Assembly (NCBI GenBank): GCA_025454405.1
Contig: JALOON010000001.1
Location: 143,371 to 207,370, forward strand
Direction of reading: 5' to 3'
DNA: 64,000 nucleotides
Source: Oscillatoriaceae cyanobacterium Prado104
GTDB taxonomy: Bacteria; Cyanobacteriota; Cyanobacteriia; Cyanobacteriales; Microcoleaceae
Each line of letters opens with the position of its first letter. Position 1 is the first letter of the stretch. Shown one piece after another: positions 18,779-27,761 of this stretch. Below the pieces are notes generated by a model that did not search any database, had not been told where the DNA came from, and worked only from the letters and a program-made list of their open reading frames with translations. Position numbers and translations under genes: made by a program.

Positions 18779-18846
18779 TACTGTAGGGGCGGGTTCGCTA
18801 GGGGTTCAAAACGTAGCAAACAGATTAAATAAACCCGCCCGACCCC
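18779..18846. repeat. GGGCGGGTT inverted repeat
   Basis: CTGTAGGGGCGGGTTCGC and AAACCCGCCCGACCCC form the arms, with about 30 bases between. The same element is at 11443-11510, and a variant (GTAGGGGCGGTGCCCCCGTG) at 55274-55312. Intergenic and non-coding. Confidence 0.75.
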
Positions 18847-19041
18847 ACCAATAACCCCCCGATCGACAGTTGACAGTCGATCGTGGTTATATTTTGTCCG
18901 ATCGCATCGATCGTACATCCTTGTAGGGGTGAAGCATTCGGGCGATAATCTCTGAAATAAATTACAGTTTTTATATCCGTTGGCGTAGCCTGCCGGCAGG
19001 CATATGCTTCACCCTGGCCCTCACGCAACGCATCCGAAATC

Positions 19042-20082
19042 CTAAAGTCCTGCCGCACAAACCGCTGCCCCAATCAACCCCACGTTCGGATTCAATACTA
19101 CAGAAACAGGCATCACTTCTAACAGCACATCCATCCGCCCTTTGTGCGTAAAAGCCCGCATAAAACTTCCCTCCAAAATCAACGGCAAAATCTTAGCAGC
19201 AATCCCGCCCGCTACATACAAACCGCCGTAAGGTAACAGCGTTAAAGCTAAATTTCCCGCCACCGCACCGTAAGCTTCAACAAACATTTGCATCGTTTGT
19301 TCGGAAAGTCGATCGCGCTTTTCCAGTGCCGCCGTGGCAATTGTCGCACCCGGATCGACAGTCTTCTCGCTTTTCCCGATTTCCGACTCCCATTTTCTAA
19401 TAACTTCCCCTACCTCCGGCGACTCCGGGGCAAATTTTCTGTCTCGCAAAAACTGATAAATTGAAACAATTCCCTGTCCCGAAACAACACGCTCGATCGA
19501 AATTCTTTGAATGTCATGTTTTGCCAGCAAATATTTTAACAATTCAAAATCCAACTCCGATCGCGGCGCAAAATCACCGTGTCCCCCTTCCGAAGAAAAA
19601 ACCCGCACTCCATTCGCCTCGGGAACCGCAAAACAATTACCCAAACCAGTACCCGCACCAATAACCGCGATCGGATCGTGTTCCCGGCGTTTTCCTGCTT
19701 GCAAAACCTGCAAATCTGCCGCATCCAAACCCCACACGCCGTAGCCGACAGCTACAAAATCATTAATCAAACTGACGCGAGATATTTTTAACTCCTCCTC
19801 CAAACGCTTCGCCTCCAAAACCCAAGGCAAATTAGTCAATTTAGCAGAATTGTTAACCACCGGACCAGCGATCGCAAAACAAGCCTTTTCAGGTACAGGT
19901 ACAAAATCCAATTTAGCAGCAGCTTCCGTCAAAAATTTCTCCACCATCGGCACTAAATCGGGAAATTCGCCGCTCGGATAGCGGAGTTCAAACAGAGCGT
20001 TCATCTCACCCTTAACGCTCCTTTCCACCAAGCGCAAAATAGTTTTAGTACCGCCAATATCGCCCGCCAATAATAATGCCAT
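19042..20082 (-). CDS. glk: Glucokinase
   Basis: 346 residues of the bacterial glucokinase family (ROK-related, Glk type). Phosphate-binding motif GDIGGTKT (7-14), sugar-binding INDFVAVGYG with the catalytic-type Asp, GAGTGLGNCFAV, SSEGGHGDFAPR with glucose-contacting Glu/His, and the C-terminal GGLYVAGGIAAKI adenosine-binding loop. It phosphorylates free glucose with ATP. Glucose can be released from glycogen or trehalose, and the neighbouring genes (debranching-type glucosidase, treZ, treY) make a functional group. SD-like AAGGAAG lies 4 bases before the ATG. Confidence 0.95.
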   Translation of the reverse strand: MALLLAGDIGGTKTILRLVERSVKGEMNALFELRYPSGEFPDLVPMVEKFLTEAAAKLDFVPVPEKACFAIAGPVVNNSAKLTNLPWVLEAKRLEEELKISRVSLINDFVAVGYGVWGLDAADLQVLQAGKRREHDPIAVIGAGTGLGNCFAVPEANGVRVFSSEGGHGDFAPRSELDFELLKYLLAKHDIQRISIERVVSGQGIVSIYQFLRDRKFAPESPEVGEVIRKWESEIGKSEKTVDPGATIATAALEKRDRLSEQTMQMFVEAYGAVAGNLALTLLPYGGLYVAGGIAAKILPLILEGSFMRAFTHKGRMDVLLEVMPVSVVLNPNVGLIGAAVCAAGL

Positions 20083-20110
20083 AAACTTCCTTGAACTTAT
20101 CTGCGTTAAT

Positions 20111-20160
20111 CTTAGGTTTTAGGTTTTAGGTTTTAGGTTTTAGGTTTTAGGTTTTTTTAG
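20111..20160. repeat. STRR: TTTTAGG heptamers
   Basis: Six perfect TTTTAGG units followed by a T run. It resembles a telomere repeat by chance; here it belongs to the heptamer STRR class. It lies between glk and the next gene's stop. Confidence 0.9.
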
Positions 20161-20190
20161 CGCCGTTCCACCTACTACCTAACATTTACT

Positions 20191-20232
20191 TTTTCCTTCT
20201 TCCTTCTTCCTTCTTCCTTCTTCCTTCTTCTT
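20191..20232. repeat. STRR: TTCTTCC heptamers
   Basis: About five to six TTCTTCC units. The same heptamer (either strand) also occurs at 39111-39155 and 53555-53611, so one repeat species has spread to three loci in the window. Confidence 0.9.
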
Positions 20233-20251
20233 ACCAAACGATGCTGCTAAT

Positions 20252-22309
20252 TTAACCACCCGTACCGTTAATTGCCAACCAAGCCCGCAACACTTCCGCC
20301 ACCGTCCAAGCTTGCGCCGTACAGCCCCGCGGCTCAAAAGGATCGTTGCCTTCAAAAATCTCGCCCAAACTGCCAACACCACCTGCAAGTATATGATGTG
20401 CCATTGGTGCCAGCAGTTCGTTGGCTTGTGCTGGATCTTTGTATACATCTAAGTAAGCCAAAACAAAGGAACCGATCGGCCAGCCCCAAACCGTCCCCTG
20501 ATGGTAGGCGCTGTCTCGCTGCAATTGGTCGCCTCCGTATTTGCCCCGATACAGCGGATGGTTCGGGGAGAGGCTGCGCAGCCCGAAGGAAGTTAACAAA
20601 TGCTGCGCGCAGGCATCTACTACAGCCTTGCGCCGATCGGGCGTGAGTAACGGTGTATACCTGTGAGTTTCTTTCCCCCGCATCCCCTTGAATGACGGGA
20701 ATTTGAAGGACAAGTCGAGGGGCAGGGATACTGCAAATATCTGATTGGGGCGCAGGGAAATGTCGTTGCCGCCGGGGCCGTCGAGAACGTCGAAACAAAA
20801 GCCTGCATTGCCGTTCCAGAAACGGGTGAATCCGGCTGCCGTCCGATCGGCCAACTTTTGGTATTCATAGTGAGGTTTGCCCAATTTGTGCGCGAAATCT
20901 ACCATCGCTTGTATAGCGTTGTACCAAAGAGCGCTGATTTCGATCGGCTTGCCAGTCCGGGGCGTCACCACCCAATTGCCGATTTTGGCGTCCATCCAGG
21001 TAAGTTGCAGGCCGTCGTCACCGGCGTAAACTAAACCGTCGTCGGGATCGACGCGGATATTATACCGAGTGCCGCGCAAGTGCCAGTCCACTATCTCGCA
21101 CAAAATCGGCCAGAGTTCGCCCAACAGTCGATCGTCCCCGGTAGTATCAACATAGGCGCGAATTGCCTCAAAGTACCACAGCGTCGCGTCTGCGGTGTTG
21201 TATTCCGGCGCGCCGCCGGCATCGGGAAAGCGGTTCGGCAGCATTCCCCGATCGACATACCGCGCAAAAGTCCGCAGGATCGATCGGGCAATTTCCCACC
21301 GCCCGGTACAGATTGTGAGGCCCGGCAGGCTAATCATCGTATCGCGCCCCCAGTCGCTAAACCAGGGATATCCGGCGATGATGGTTTTGCCCTCCGGTTC
21401 CTCCGGCAGCGGGCGGCTGACGATAAATTGGTCTGCAGCGAGGACTAATTGCTCGATCCAATCGGGTGAATCGCCTGCGGCAGACCATTTTTGCAAAACT
21501 TCGCGATCGCCTGCGCGGCGTGCTTCCAAGGCTGTAGGGCCATCTAACTCGGGATTTTTGGCGGTGCTGGCTGTTAAAGTGAGGGACTGTCCGGGTTCGA
21601 TCGTGAAGTGAAAAGTCGCGGCATGCAGGTGATCCTCGCAGCATTCGAGTCCGCGCCGCCTTTCTGCTGCCAGGTCAAATCCGTAGTGCCAGTTGTATAA
21701 AGGTGTCGAAACTCGGAATTTCGCCTCAGGTGCGGCATCTGCTAGCAGGTACAGCGGGGCTGCTGCTGCGAAAGCTGTCACGCAAACGCCCTGCGGCAGG
21801 GTTTCTACGGCAATCGGCCAGTCGCCGGCACCGGTAATGTGGTGGTAGTCGCGGTAATTGACAAGGGCTTTGACGGCTAGGGCGATCGATTTTGAGGCGC
21901 GGTGCAAGCGATATTGTATATATGTTGTGTTAGCACTTTGTTGCATCCAAATCCGCTTTTCGAGGATGGCGTCGGCGAGGGCAAACCGCCAAACCGGCGT
22001 CGTGCCTTCGAGGTGAAAGCTTTCGATGTATTTGTAGCCCTGGGGTTCGATCGTCCCGTCGGCCCAGCGGTTTGTATAAAGCGGGTAGGCGCGATCGTGA
22101 TACACGGCCGTTTCGTCCAGCTTGGCAAGCATCAAAGTCCTTGCCAGCGGGGGTTTGAGGGCTGCCACCAGCAGGCCGTGATAGCGCCTGGTAAGGAGAC
22201 CCGCGATCGTCCCGCTAGCGTAACCGCCGATGCCGTTAGTTACCAACCACTCGCGAGACTCCCCAGAGTCTAGATTGCCACAAATTTCCCGTCCAAAAGC
22301 AATAACCAT
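20252..22309 (-). CDS. Amylo-alpha-1,6-glucosidase / glycogen debranching-type enzyme
   Basis: 685 residues. The N-terminal domain (SREWLVTNGIGGYASGTIAG, TRRYHGLLVA) and the C-terminal (alpha/alpha)6 glycosidase domain (GYPWFSDWGRDTMISLPG, NTADATLWYFEA, WMDAKIGNWVVTPR, then SAYHQGTVWGWPIGSF) match the archaeal/cyanobacterial GDE family. Catalytic acids are likely the Asp residues in DWGRD and WMDAK. It should hydrolyse alpha-1,6 branch points after phosphorylase action, supplying linear maltodextrin. It is head to head with treZ and shares its side of the locus with glk, consistent with glycogen being routed to trehalose. Confidence 0.88.
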   Translation of the reverse strand: MVIAFGREICGNLDSGESREWLVTNGIGGYASGTIAGLLTRRYHGLLVAALKPPLARTLMLAKLDETAVYHDRAYPLYTNRWADGTIEPQGYKYIESFHLEGTTPVWRFALADAILEKRIWMQQSANTTYIQYRLHRASKSIALAVKALVNYRDYHHITGAGDWPIAVETLPQGVCVTAFAAAAPLYLLADAAPEAKFRVSTPLYNWHYGFDLAAERRRGLECCEDHLHAATFHFTIEPGQSLTLTASTAKNPELDGPTALEARRAGDREVLQKWSAAGDSPDWIEQLVLAADQFIVSRPLPEEPEGKTIIAGYPWFSDWGRDTMISLPGLTICTGRWEIARSILRTFARYVDRGMLPNRFPDAGGAPEYNTADATLWYFEAIRAYVDTTGDDRLLGELWPILCEIVDWHLRGTRYNIRVDPDDGLVYAGDDGLQLTWMDAKIGNWVVTPRTGKPIEISALWYNAIQAMVDFAHKLGKPHYEYQKLADRTAAGFTRFWNGNAGFCFDVLDGPGGNDISLRPNQIFAVSLPLDLSFKFPSFKGMRGKETHRYTPLLTPDRRKAVVDACAQHLLTSFGLRSLSPNHPLYRGKYGGDQLQRDSAYHQGTVWGWPIGSFVLAYLDVYKDPAQANELLAPMAHHILAGGVGSLGEIFEGNDPFEPRGCTAQAWTVAEVLRAWLAINGTGG

Positions 22310-22768
22310 AAAGACACACTCGCACTGATTTGTTGTCTACCTTTAGGTAGATTCTACACACGATCAAAATATGGCATTTGAACCCTTGCAGGCCGATAAT
22401 ATCGTCTCGGGTCAACTCCCGCAATAAAAACAGTTTGTAGTGAGGACTTCAGTCTTCTAAATCTGCGGGCTGAAGTTCTCACTACGAACCTTAATTATGG
22501 CAATCTAGCGGACGCGATCCGATTTTGAGATCGAACTCATACATATTCGTGCTTTAATTTAAACAGCCAACTGCTAATTTTACCTCAGTGATAATTCTCA
22601 GGGACAATTCTAGCCGTTGTTCTATCTGAAGTTAGTTGTCTTGAACTTCTTTTTTAATTCATATTACTTTTCAAATCGATTTTGGGCGATCGGCATTCAA
22701 TATGCCTACTGCCACAATACCATTTTCAGCGAGATAGCAAACCAATTTTATCAGGAGAAAAACTCAAA
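22310..22768. other. Divergent intergenic region between debranching enzyme and treZ
   Basis: 459 bases between two divergent starts. It contains a complete dispersed palindrome of the GTAGTG-GGACTT family at 22433-22489 and A/T-rich sequence towards treZ. An AGGAGA ribosome-binding site at 22753-22758 defines the treZ start. No other gene or operator recognised. Confidence 0.6.
22433..22489. repeat. Dispersed inverted repeat, GTAGTGAGGACTTCAGTC family
   Basis: Arms GTAGTGAGGACTTCAGTC and GGCTGAAGTTCTCACTAC with a short centre, ending in GAAC. Other copies: 24601-24624 (half), 32671-32870 (tandem), 40229-40327 (inside a gene), 48204-48257, 55317-55352 and 63474-63545. Confidence 0.85.
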
Positions 22769-24595
22769 GTGAAGCTCGGAGCAAATTATTTGGGCAACAA
22801 CCGATGCGATTTTACCGTGTGGGCTCCCACCCTCGATCGAGTAGAACTGCAAATTGTTGCTCCCCAAAAACGCCTCCTCCCCATGCAAAAATCTGGGGCT
22901 GGGTATTGGACAACTACAGTTACAGACATCCCACCAGGCACTCTTTACAACTACAAACTCGATGGTAAAATCGATCGCCCAGACCCCGCATCAAAGTATC
23001 AGCCCCAAGGCGTGCACGCTCCATCTCAAGTAATCGATGACAGCGCTTTTAAATGGACGGATGCAGATTGGCAAGGAGTGCCTTTACCGGAAATGATAAT
23101 TTACGAACTGCACGTCGGTACTTTCACACAAGATGGAACATTTGAAGCAATTATTCCCCAGCTCGATCGACTCAAACAACTGGGAATCAATGCCATAGAA
23201 ATTATGCCCGTCGCTCAATTTCCGGGCGATCGCAATTGGGGCTACGACGGCGTATATCCCTACGCAGTGCAAAACTCCTACGGCGGCCCGCAAGGCTTCA
23301 AAAAACTCATTGATGCCTGCCACCAACAAGGTATTTCAGTAATATTAGATGTCGTTTACAACCACCTCGGACCCGAAGGCAACTATCTCCGCGACTTCGG
23401 CCCCTACTTTACCTCAAAATACGGCTCTATTTGGGGAGATCCCCTCAACTTCGACGACGAATACAGCGATGAGGTGCGCAACTACTTTATCGAAAACGCC
23501 GTTTACTGGTTCCGGGACTATCACGTCGATGCCCTGAGACTCGACGCAATTCAAGCAATATTTGAAGTAAGCGCGAGACCGTTTTTACAAGAACTAGCCG
23601 ACACAACAGCCGAACTTTCCCAACAGCTAGGAAGGCAACTTTATTTAATCGCAGAAAGCGACTTAAACGATGTCCGAGTCTTGCGATCGAAAGAACTCGG
23701 CGGCTTCGGACTCGACGCCCAATGGTGCGACGATTTCCACCACGCACTGCACGCGCTTCTCACCGGAGAAAATGACAGGTACTACCAAGACTTCGGCAAG
23801 TGCGAACACCTGGAAAAAGCCTTCAAAGAAAGCTTTGTTTATTCAGGACAATACGCCCCCCACCGCAAGCGCAAACACGGCAATTCTGCAGCATCCCAAC
23901 CAGCCCATCAATTTCTCGTATTTTCCCAAACCCACGACCAAATCGGCAACCGCATTCTCGGAGACCGGCTGTCAAAAATAGTTGATTTTGAAGCTTTGAA
24001 ACTTGCTGCCGGAACTGTTTTGATTTCTCCCTATATTCCATTTCTATTTATGGGGGAAGAGTATGGGGAAGAAGCACCGTTTTTTTACTTCGTTTCCCAC
24101 TCAGACGGGGACTTAATCGAAGCCATCCGCAAAGACAAACAGCAAGAATTTAAAATCTTTGAAGGGCGGGGAGAATTTCAAGATCCCCAAAGTCCTGAGA
24201 CTTTCCAAAAATGCAAGTTAAATTGGGAAAAACAAACAGCAGGCAAACACAAAATCCTCTGGGAATGGCACCAGCAACTAATTCAACTGCGGCGGACTGT
24301 TCCTGCATTGAAAAAACTCGATAAAAACAGTTTGGAAGTATCTTGCATCGAAGCTGACAAAATCTTATTTCTCCGTCGTTGGACAGATGACAACCAGATA
24401 TTTTGCATTCTAAACTTCAACAAGCAAGAGGTTGCTTGTACGGTGAAAGTTCCTCAAGGTAACTGGGAAAAGATTTTAGATTCGATCGACCAAAAATGGC
24501 TGGGTACGGGTTCGACTTTGCCCGAAAAGATAACTTCCGAGCAAAAATTGACCGTCAAACCGCAGAGTTTCGCACTTTATCAATTACTACAGTAA
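22769..24595 (+). CDS. treZ: Malto-oligosyltrehalose trehalohydrolase
   Basis: Releases trehalose from the end of maltooligosyl-trehalose (GH13). 608 residues from the GTG at 22769, chosen because AGGAGA lies 10 bases upstream; the in-frame TTG at 22682 would add 29 untypical residues. N-terminal CBM48-like domain (RCDFTVWAPTLDRVEL), then the (beta/alpha)8 barrel: GDRNWGYDGVYPYAVQNSYG, VILDVVYNHLGPEGNY, DALRLDAIQAI (nucleophile D259), LIAESDLND (acid/base E296), SQTHDQIGNR. Followed after 177 bases by treY on the same strand; the two enzymes work in sequence. Confidence 0.96.
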   Translation: MKLGANYLGNNRCDFTVWAPTLDRVELQIVAPQKRLLPMQKSGAGYWTTTVTDIPPGTLYNYKLDGKIDRPDPASKYQPQGVHAPSQVIDDSAFKWTDADWQGVPLPEMIIYELHVGTFTQDGTFEAIIPQLDRLKQLGINAIEIMPVAQFPGDRNWGYDGVYPYAVQNSYGGPQGFKKLIDACHQQGISVILDVVYNHLGPEGNYLRDFGPYFTSKYGSIWGDPLNFDDEYSDEVRNYFIENAVYWFRDYHVDALRLDAIQAIFEVSARPFLQELADTTAELSQQLGRQLYLIAESDLNDVRVLRSKELGGFGLDAQWCDDFHHALHALLTGENDRYYQDFGKCEHLEKAFKESFVYSGQYAPHRKRKHGNSAASQPAHQFLVFSQTHDQIGNRILGDRLSKIVDFEALKLAAGTVLISPYIPFLFMGEEYGEEAPFFYFVSHSDGDLIEAIRKDKQQEFKIFEGRGEFQDPQSPETFQKCKLNWEKQTAGKHKILWEWHQQLIQLRRTVPALKKLDKNSLEVSCIEADKILFLRRWTDDNQIFCILNFNKQEVACTVKVPQGNWEKILDSIDQKWLGTGSTLPEKITSEQKLTVKPQSFALYQLLQ

Positions 24596-24642
24596 ACGTT
24601 TTGTAGTGAGGAATTCAGTCCTTCTTTTTGAGATTTGTAGGG

Positions 24643-24708
24643 GTGCGCAGCGCGCACCTTACCATACACAAACACTCGACTTGTAGGGTGCGCAGTGCGC
24701 ACCTTACC
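24643..24708. repeat. Tandem GTGCGCAGCGCGCACC palindromes between treZ and treY
   Basis: Two copies of a GGTGCGCAGCGCGCACCTTACC-type palindrome (GTGCGCAGCGCGCACC, then GTGCGCAGTGCGCACC) about 45 bases apart. Each can form a hairpin. A weaker relative is at 44070. They lie in the treZ-treY spacer and could act on mRNA processing, though they look like mobile repeats. Confidence 0.7.
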
Positions 24709-24710
24709 GT

Positions 24711-24757
24711 CCCCAATTCCCAATTCCCAATTCCCAATTCCCAATTCCCCATTCCCA
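24711..24757. repeat. STRR: CAATTCC heptamers before treY
   Basis: Six CAATTCC units ending 15 bases before the chosen treY ATG. The same heptamer forms the leader of folK at 42433-42471. Read in frame it gives a false PIPNSQF extension to TreY. Confidence 0.9.
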
Positions 24758-24772
24758 AATAACATTAAAATC

Positions 24773-27568
24773 ATGAGAATTCCCACCACGACATATCGGA
24801 TTCAATTTCATGCAGGCTTTAACTTTGAATCTGCCAAACAAATCCTCAACTATTTGGAAGAATTAGGAATTACCGATCTTTATGCTTCACCTATATTTAA
24901 AGCCAGAAAAGGCAGCACTCACGGTTACGATGTAGTTGACTCGAATCAGCTAAATCCCGAATTGGGAACCTCAGAAGACTTTGAAACACTCAGTGAGGAA
25001 ATTCAAAAACGCCAAATGGGATGGCTGCAAGATATCGTCCCGAATCACATGGCTTACGATACTCAAAACCTGCTGATTTTAGACGTACTCGAACACGGAC
25101 CAGATTCTGACTATTTCGACTACTTTGATATTGAATGGAACCACAGTTACGAAAATATTAGGGGGCGATTGCTAGCGCCACTTTTGGGCAACTTTTACGG
25201 CGAATGTTTGGAAAATGGCGAAATTCAACTCAAGTACGGCGAATCGGGGTTGAGTGTCAATTACTACAGCTTAGAATTGCCAGTTAGAATCGAATCTTAC
25301 ATCAAGTTTATCGGTCAAAATTTGGGACGTTTAAGCGGGGAATTGGGAAGACGCCACCCGGATTTTATCAAGTTGCTGGGGATTCTTTACATGATTAAAA
25401 ATGTCCCTTCAGAAACTAAAGGTAAGGAAAGGTACGACCAAATAGCTTTTGTAAAAGGCTTGCTTTGGGAACTCTACACTCAAAATCCCATCGTCCAGAA
25501 ATTTTTTGAGGATAATATCAAGTTTTTCAACGGAGAAAAGGGGAATCCTGAAAGTTTTAACCCGCTGGATAATTTGCTTTCCGATCAGTTTTACCGCCTT
25601 GCTTTCTGGAAGGTGGGCGCAGAAGAAATTAACTACCGGAGATTTTTTACTGTCAACGAACTGATTTCTGTTAAAGTGGAAGAACTTAAAGTTTTCCAAA
25701 AAAACCATGCTTTGATTTTTGACTCGATCGAACAAGGTAAATTCACCGGATTGAGAATCGACCACATTGACGGACTTTACGATCCTACGGAATATCTGGA
25801 AAGGCTGAGAAAGAAAATCGGCGACATTTACATCGCTGTCGAAAAAATCCTCGAACACAAAGAAGATTTGCCTGCTTATTGGCCGATTCAAGGAACTAGC
25901 GGCTACGATTTTTTAAACTACGCAAACGGCGTTTTTTGTCGGTGCGATCGCGAACAGCAATTTAGCGATATTTATTCCAGATTTACTCGCTTAAACGTTC
26001 CCTACGAACAGCTTTTTATCGATAAAAAAACCTTGATTATAGAAAAGAATTTAGCGGGGGATGTAGACAATCTGGCGCAACTTTTAAAAAATATCTCCGG
26101 TCATTCCCGACAAGGAAATGACTTTACAAGGCGCGGCTTAGAACAAGCGCTTTTCGCAGTTTTGGCAGTTTTTCCAGTTTACCGAACCTACATCAATCAA
26201 GACGGTTTGAGAGAGTCCGATCGCACTTATGTCAAAGAAGCAATCGACCAAGCAAAAGAACAAGTACCGCTGCTGCTGAAAGAACTAGATTTTATCGAAA
26301 AAATCCTGTTATTGGAAGAAGAAGAAACCGTAACATCCGAACAAAAAGCCTACCGCCGCCACTTCGTCATGAAGCTGCAGCAGCTAACTGGTCCGCTGAT
26401 GGCAAAAGGCATTGAAGATACGCTTTTATACGTCTACTATCGGCTGTTATCGCTTAACGAAGTCGGCGGAAATCCCAGTCAATTCGGTGTTTCTTTAGCA
26501 GATTTTCACGAATTCAACCAACAGCAGCAACAAGTTTGGCCGCACAAAATGAATGCTACAGCTACCCACGACACCAAACGCGGCGAAGATGTCCGAGCTC
26601 GAATTAACATACTTTCAGAAATGCCTGAAGAATGGGAACAGCAAGTCAGATCCTGGAGGGAGTTGAACTCTGCAAAAAAAGTCAACTTAGTCAATCGCAT
26701 CGTTCCCGATACTAACGACGAATACTTTTTTTATCAAACCTTAGTAGGTACTTTTCCGTTTGAGGGAATTGAAAATACCGATTATATCGTTCGCATCAAA
26801 AATTATGTCACCAAAGCCGTCCGCGAAGCTAAAGTTCACACTGCTTGGCTGAGGCCGGATAACAAATACGAAGAAGGTTTTATTACCTTTGTCGATCGCG
26901 TTTTGGAACCTTCAGAATCAAATCAATTTCTCAAAAAAATTCAGCCCTTCTGCAAAAAGGTAGCCCTCTACGGCATTGGCAATTCTTTATCCCAAACTCT
27001 GCTCAAAATCGCATCTCCCGGCGTCCCAGACATTTATCAAGGAACGGAGTTTTGGGATTTAAGCCATGTCGATCCTGACAACCGCCGCCCGGTAGATTTC
27101 GATCGCCGGATCGAGGTTTTGCGGGAGATTAAAGAGAAATCTGAAACAGATATTTTGCAACTGATTGAGGAGTTGATTTCAACGCGGGAAGATGCTAGAA
27201 TTAAGCTATTCCTGACAGCAAGACTTCTCGCAGCGAGAAAACAGTACCAAAATGTTTTTCAAAGAGGCAACTACCAACCGCTAACAGTAACTGGCACGTT
27301 TAAAGATAGTATTGTAGCTTTTGCCAGAAGCTGGGGAGACATAACAATTATAGCGATCGCCCCGCGATTTGTCACGAGTTTTGTTGCGCCAGAAGCAATG
27401 GCGATCGGCAACGAAATTTGGAAAGATACTAAGTTAGAATTGCCACCGGAAATGCCTGTTGTTTGGCAAGATGCGGTGACAAATCAAACGCTAGAAAGTA
27501 ACGGCACGCTAGCAATTGGTGAAATTCTAAAATACTTTCCTGCTGCGATGGCGATCGGGAATAGTTGA
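24773..27568 (+). CDS. treY: Malto-oligosyltrehalose synthase
   Basis: Converts the reducing-end glucose of maltodextrin into a trehalose unit (GH13). 931 residues from the ATG at 24773; the upstream frame only translates a repeat tract. It begins with the typical IPTTTYRIQFHAGF, followed by LYASPIFKARKGSTHGYDVV, DIVPNHMAY, GLRIDHIDGLYDP (nucleophile D330), AVEKILEHKEDLP (E357), ATHDTKRGEDVRARI and a C-terminal PDIYQGTEFWDLSHVDPDNR. Length is normal or slightly long for the family. Its stop codon lies in a TTGACAG heptamer tract (GNS then TGA). With treZ it forms the TreY-TreZ trehalose pathway. Confidence 0.96.
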   Translation: MRIPTTTYRIQFHAGFNFESAKQILNYLEELGITDLYASPIFKARKGSTHGYDVVDSNQLNPELGTSEDFETLSEEIQKRQMGWLQDIVPNHMAYDTQNLLILDVLEHGPDSDYFDYFDIEWNHSYENIRGRLLAPLLGNFYGECLENGEIQLKYGESGLSVNYYSLELPVRIESYIKFIGQNLGRLSGELGRRHPDFIKLLGILYMIKNVPSETKGKERYDQIAFVKGLLWELYTQNPIVQKFFEDNIKFFNGEKGNPESFNPLDNLLSDQFYRLAFWKVGAEEINYRRFFTVNELISVKVEELKVFQKNHALIFDSIEQGKFTGLRIDHIDGLYDPTEYLERLRKKIGDIYIAVEKILEHKEDLPAYWPIQGTSGYDFLNYANGVFCRCDREQQFSDIYSRFTRLNVPYEQLFIDKKTLIIEKNLAGDVDNLAQLLKNISGHSRQGNDFTRRGLEQALFAVLAVFPVYRTYINQDGLRESDRTYVKEAIDQAKEQVPLLLKELDFIEKILLLEEEETVTSEQKAYRRHFVMKLQQLTGPLMAKGIEDTLLYVYYRLLSLNEVGGNPSQFGVSLADFHEFNQQQQQVWPHKMNATATHDTKRGEDVRARINILSEMPEEWEQQVRSWRELNSAKKVNLVNRIVPDTNDEYFFYQTLVGTFPFEGIENTDYIVRIKNYVTKAVREAKVHTAWLRPDNKYEEGFITFVDRVLEPSESNQFLKKIQPFCKKVALYGIGNSLSQTLLKIASPGVPDIYQGTEFWDLSHVDPDNRRPVDFDRRIEVLREIKEKSETDILQLIEELISTREDARIKLFLTARLLAARKQYQNVFQRGNYQPLTVTGTFKDSIVAFARSWGDITIIAIAPRFVTSFVAPEAMAIGNEIWKDTKLELPPEMPVVWQDAVTNQTLESNGTLAIGEILKYFPAAMAIGNS

Positions 27569-27608
27569 CAGTTGATAGTTGACAGTTGACAGTTGATAGT
27601 TGACAGTT
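27562..27608. repeat. STRR: TTGACAG/TTGATAG heptamers
   Basis: Six units of TTGACAG or TTGATAG in a row. The first unit contains the treY stop codon. The same heptamer follows the STAND gene at about 18753-18772. Confidence 0.85.
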
Positions 27609-27628
27609 GGGCATTGGGTATCGGGAAT

Positions 27629-27757
27629 TCTCCCACTCTCCCCCTCTCGCCCTCTCGCACTCTTCCCCTCCCCCACTCTCCCACTCTCCCCCTCTCGCCC
27701 TCATCCACTCTCCCACTCTCCCCCTCTCCCCCTCTCCCCCTCTCTCCCCCTCTCCCC
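27629..27757. repeat. STRR: CTCTCCC/CTCTCGC heptamers
   Basis: Over 120 bases of pyrimidine-rich heptamers (CACTCTC, CCCCTCT), one of the longest such tracts in the window. All frames across it are open by composition alone, giving spurious Pro/Ser/Leu translations. It lies between the convergent treY and dprA genes. Confidence 0.85.
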
Positions 27758-27761
27758 ATAA

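Noticed and set aside
20111..20160. Telomere-like TTTTAGG repeat as a chromosome or plasmid end
   Set aside because: It is one of many heptamer tracts, lies inside continuous gene-bearing sequence and shows no hairpin end.
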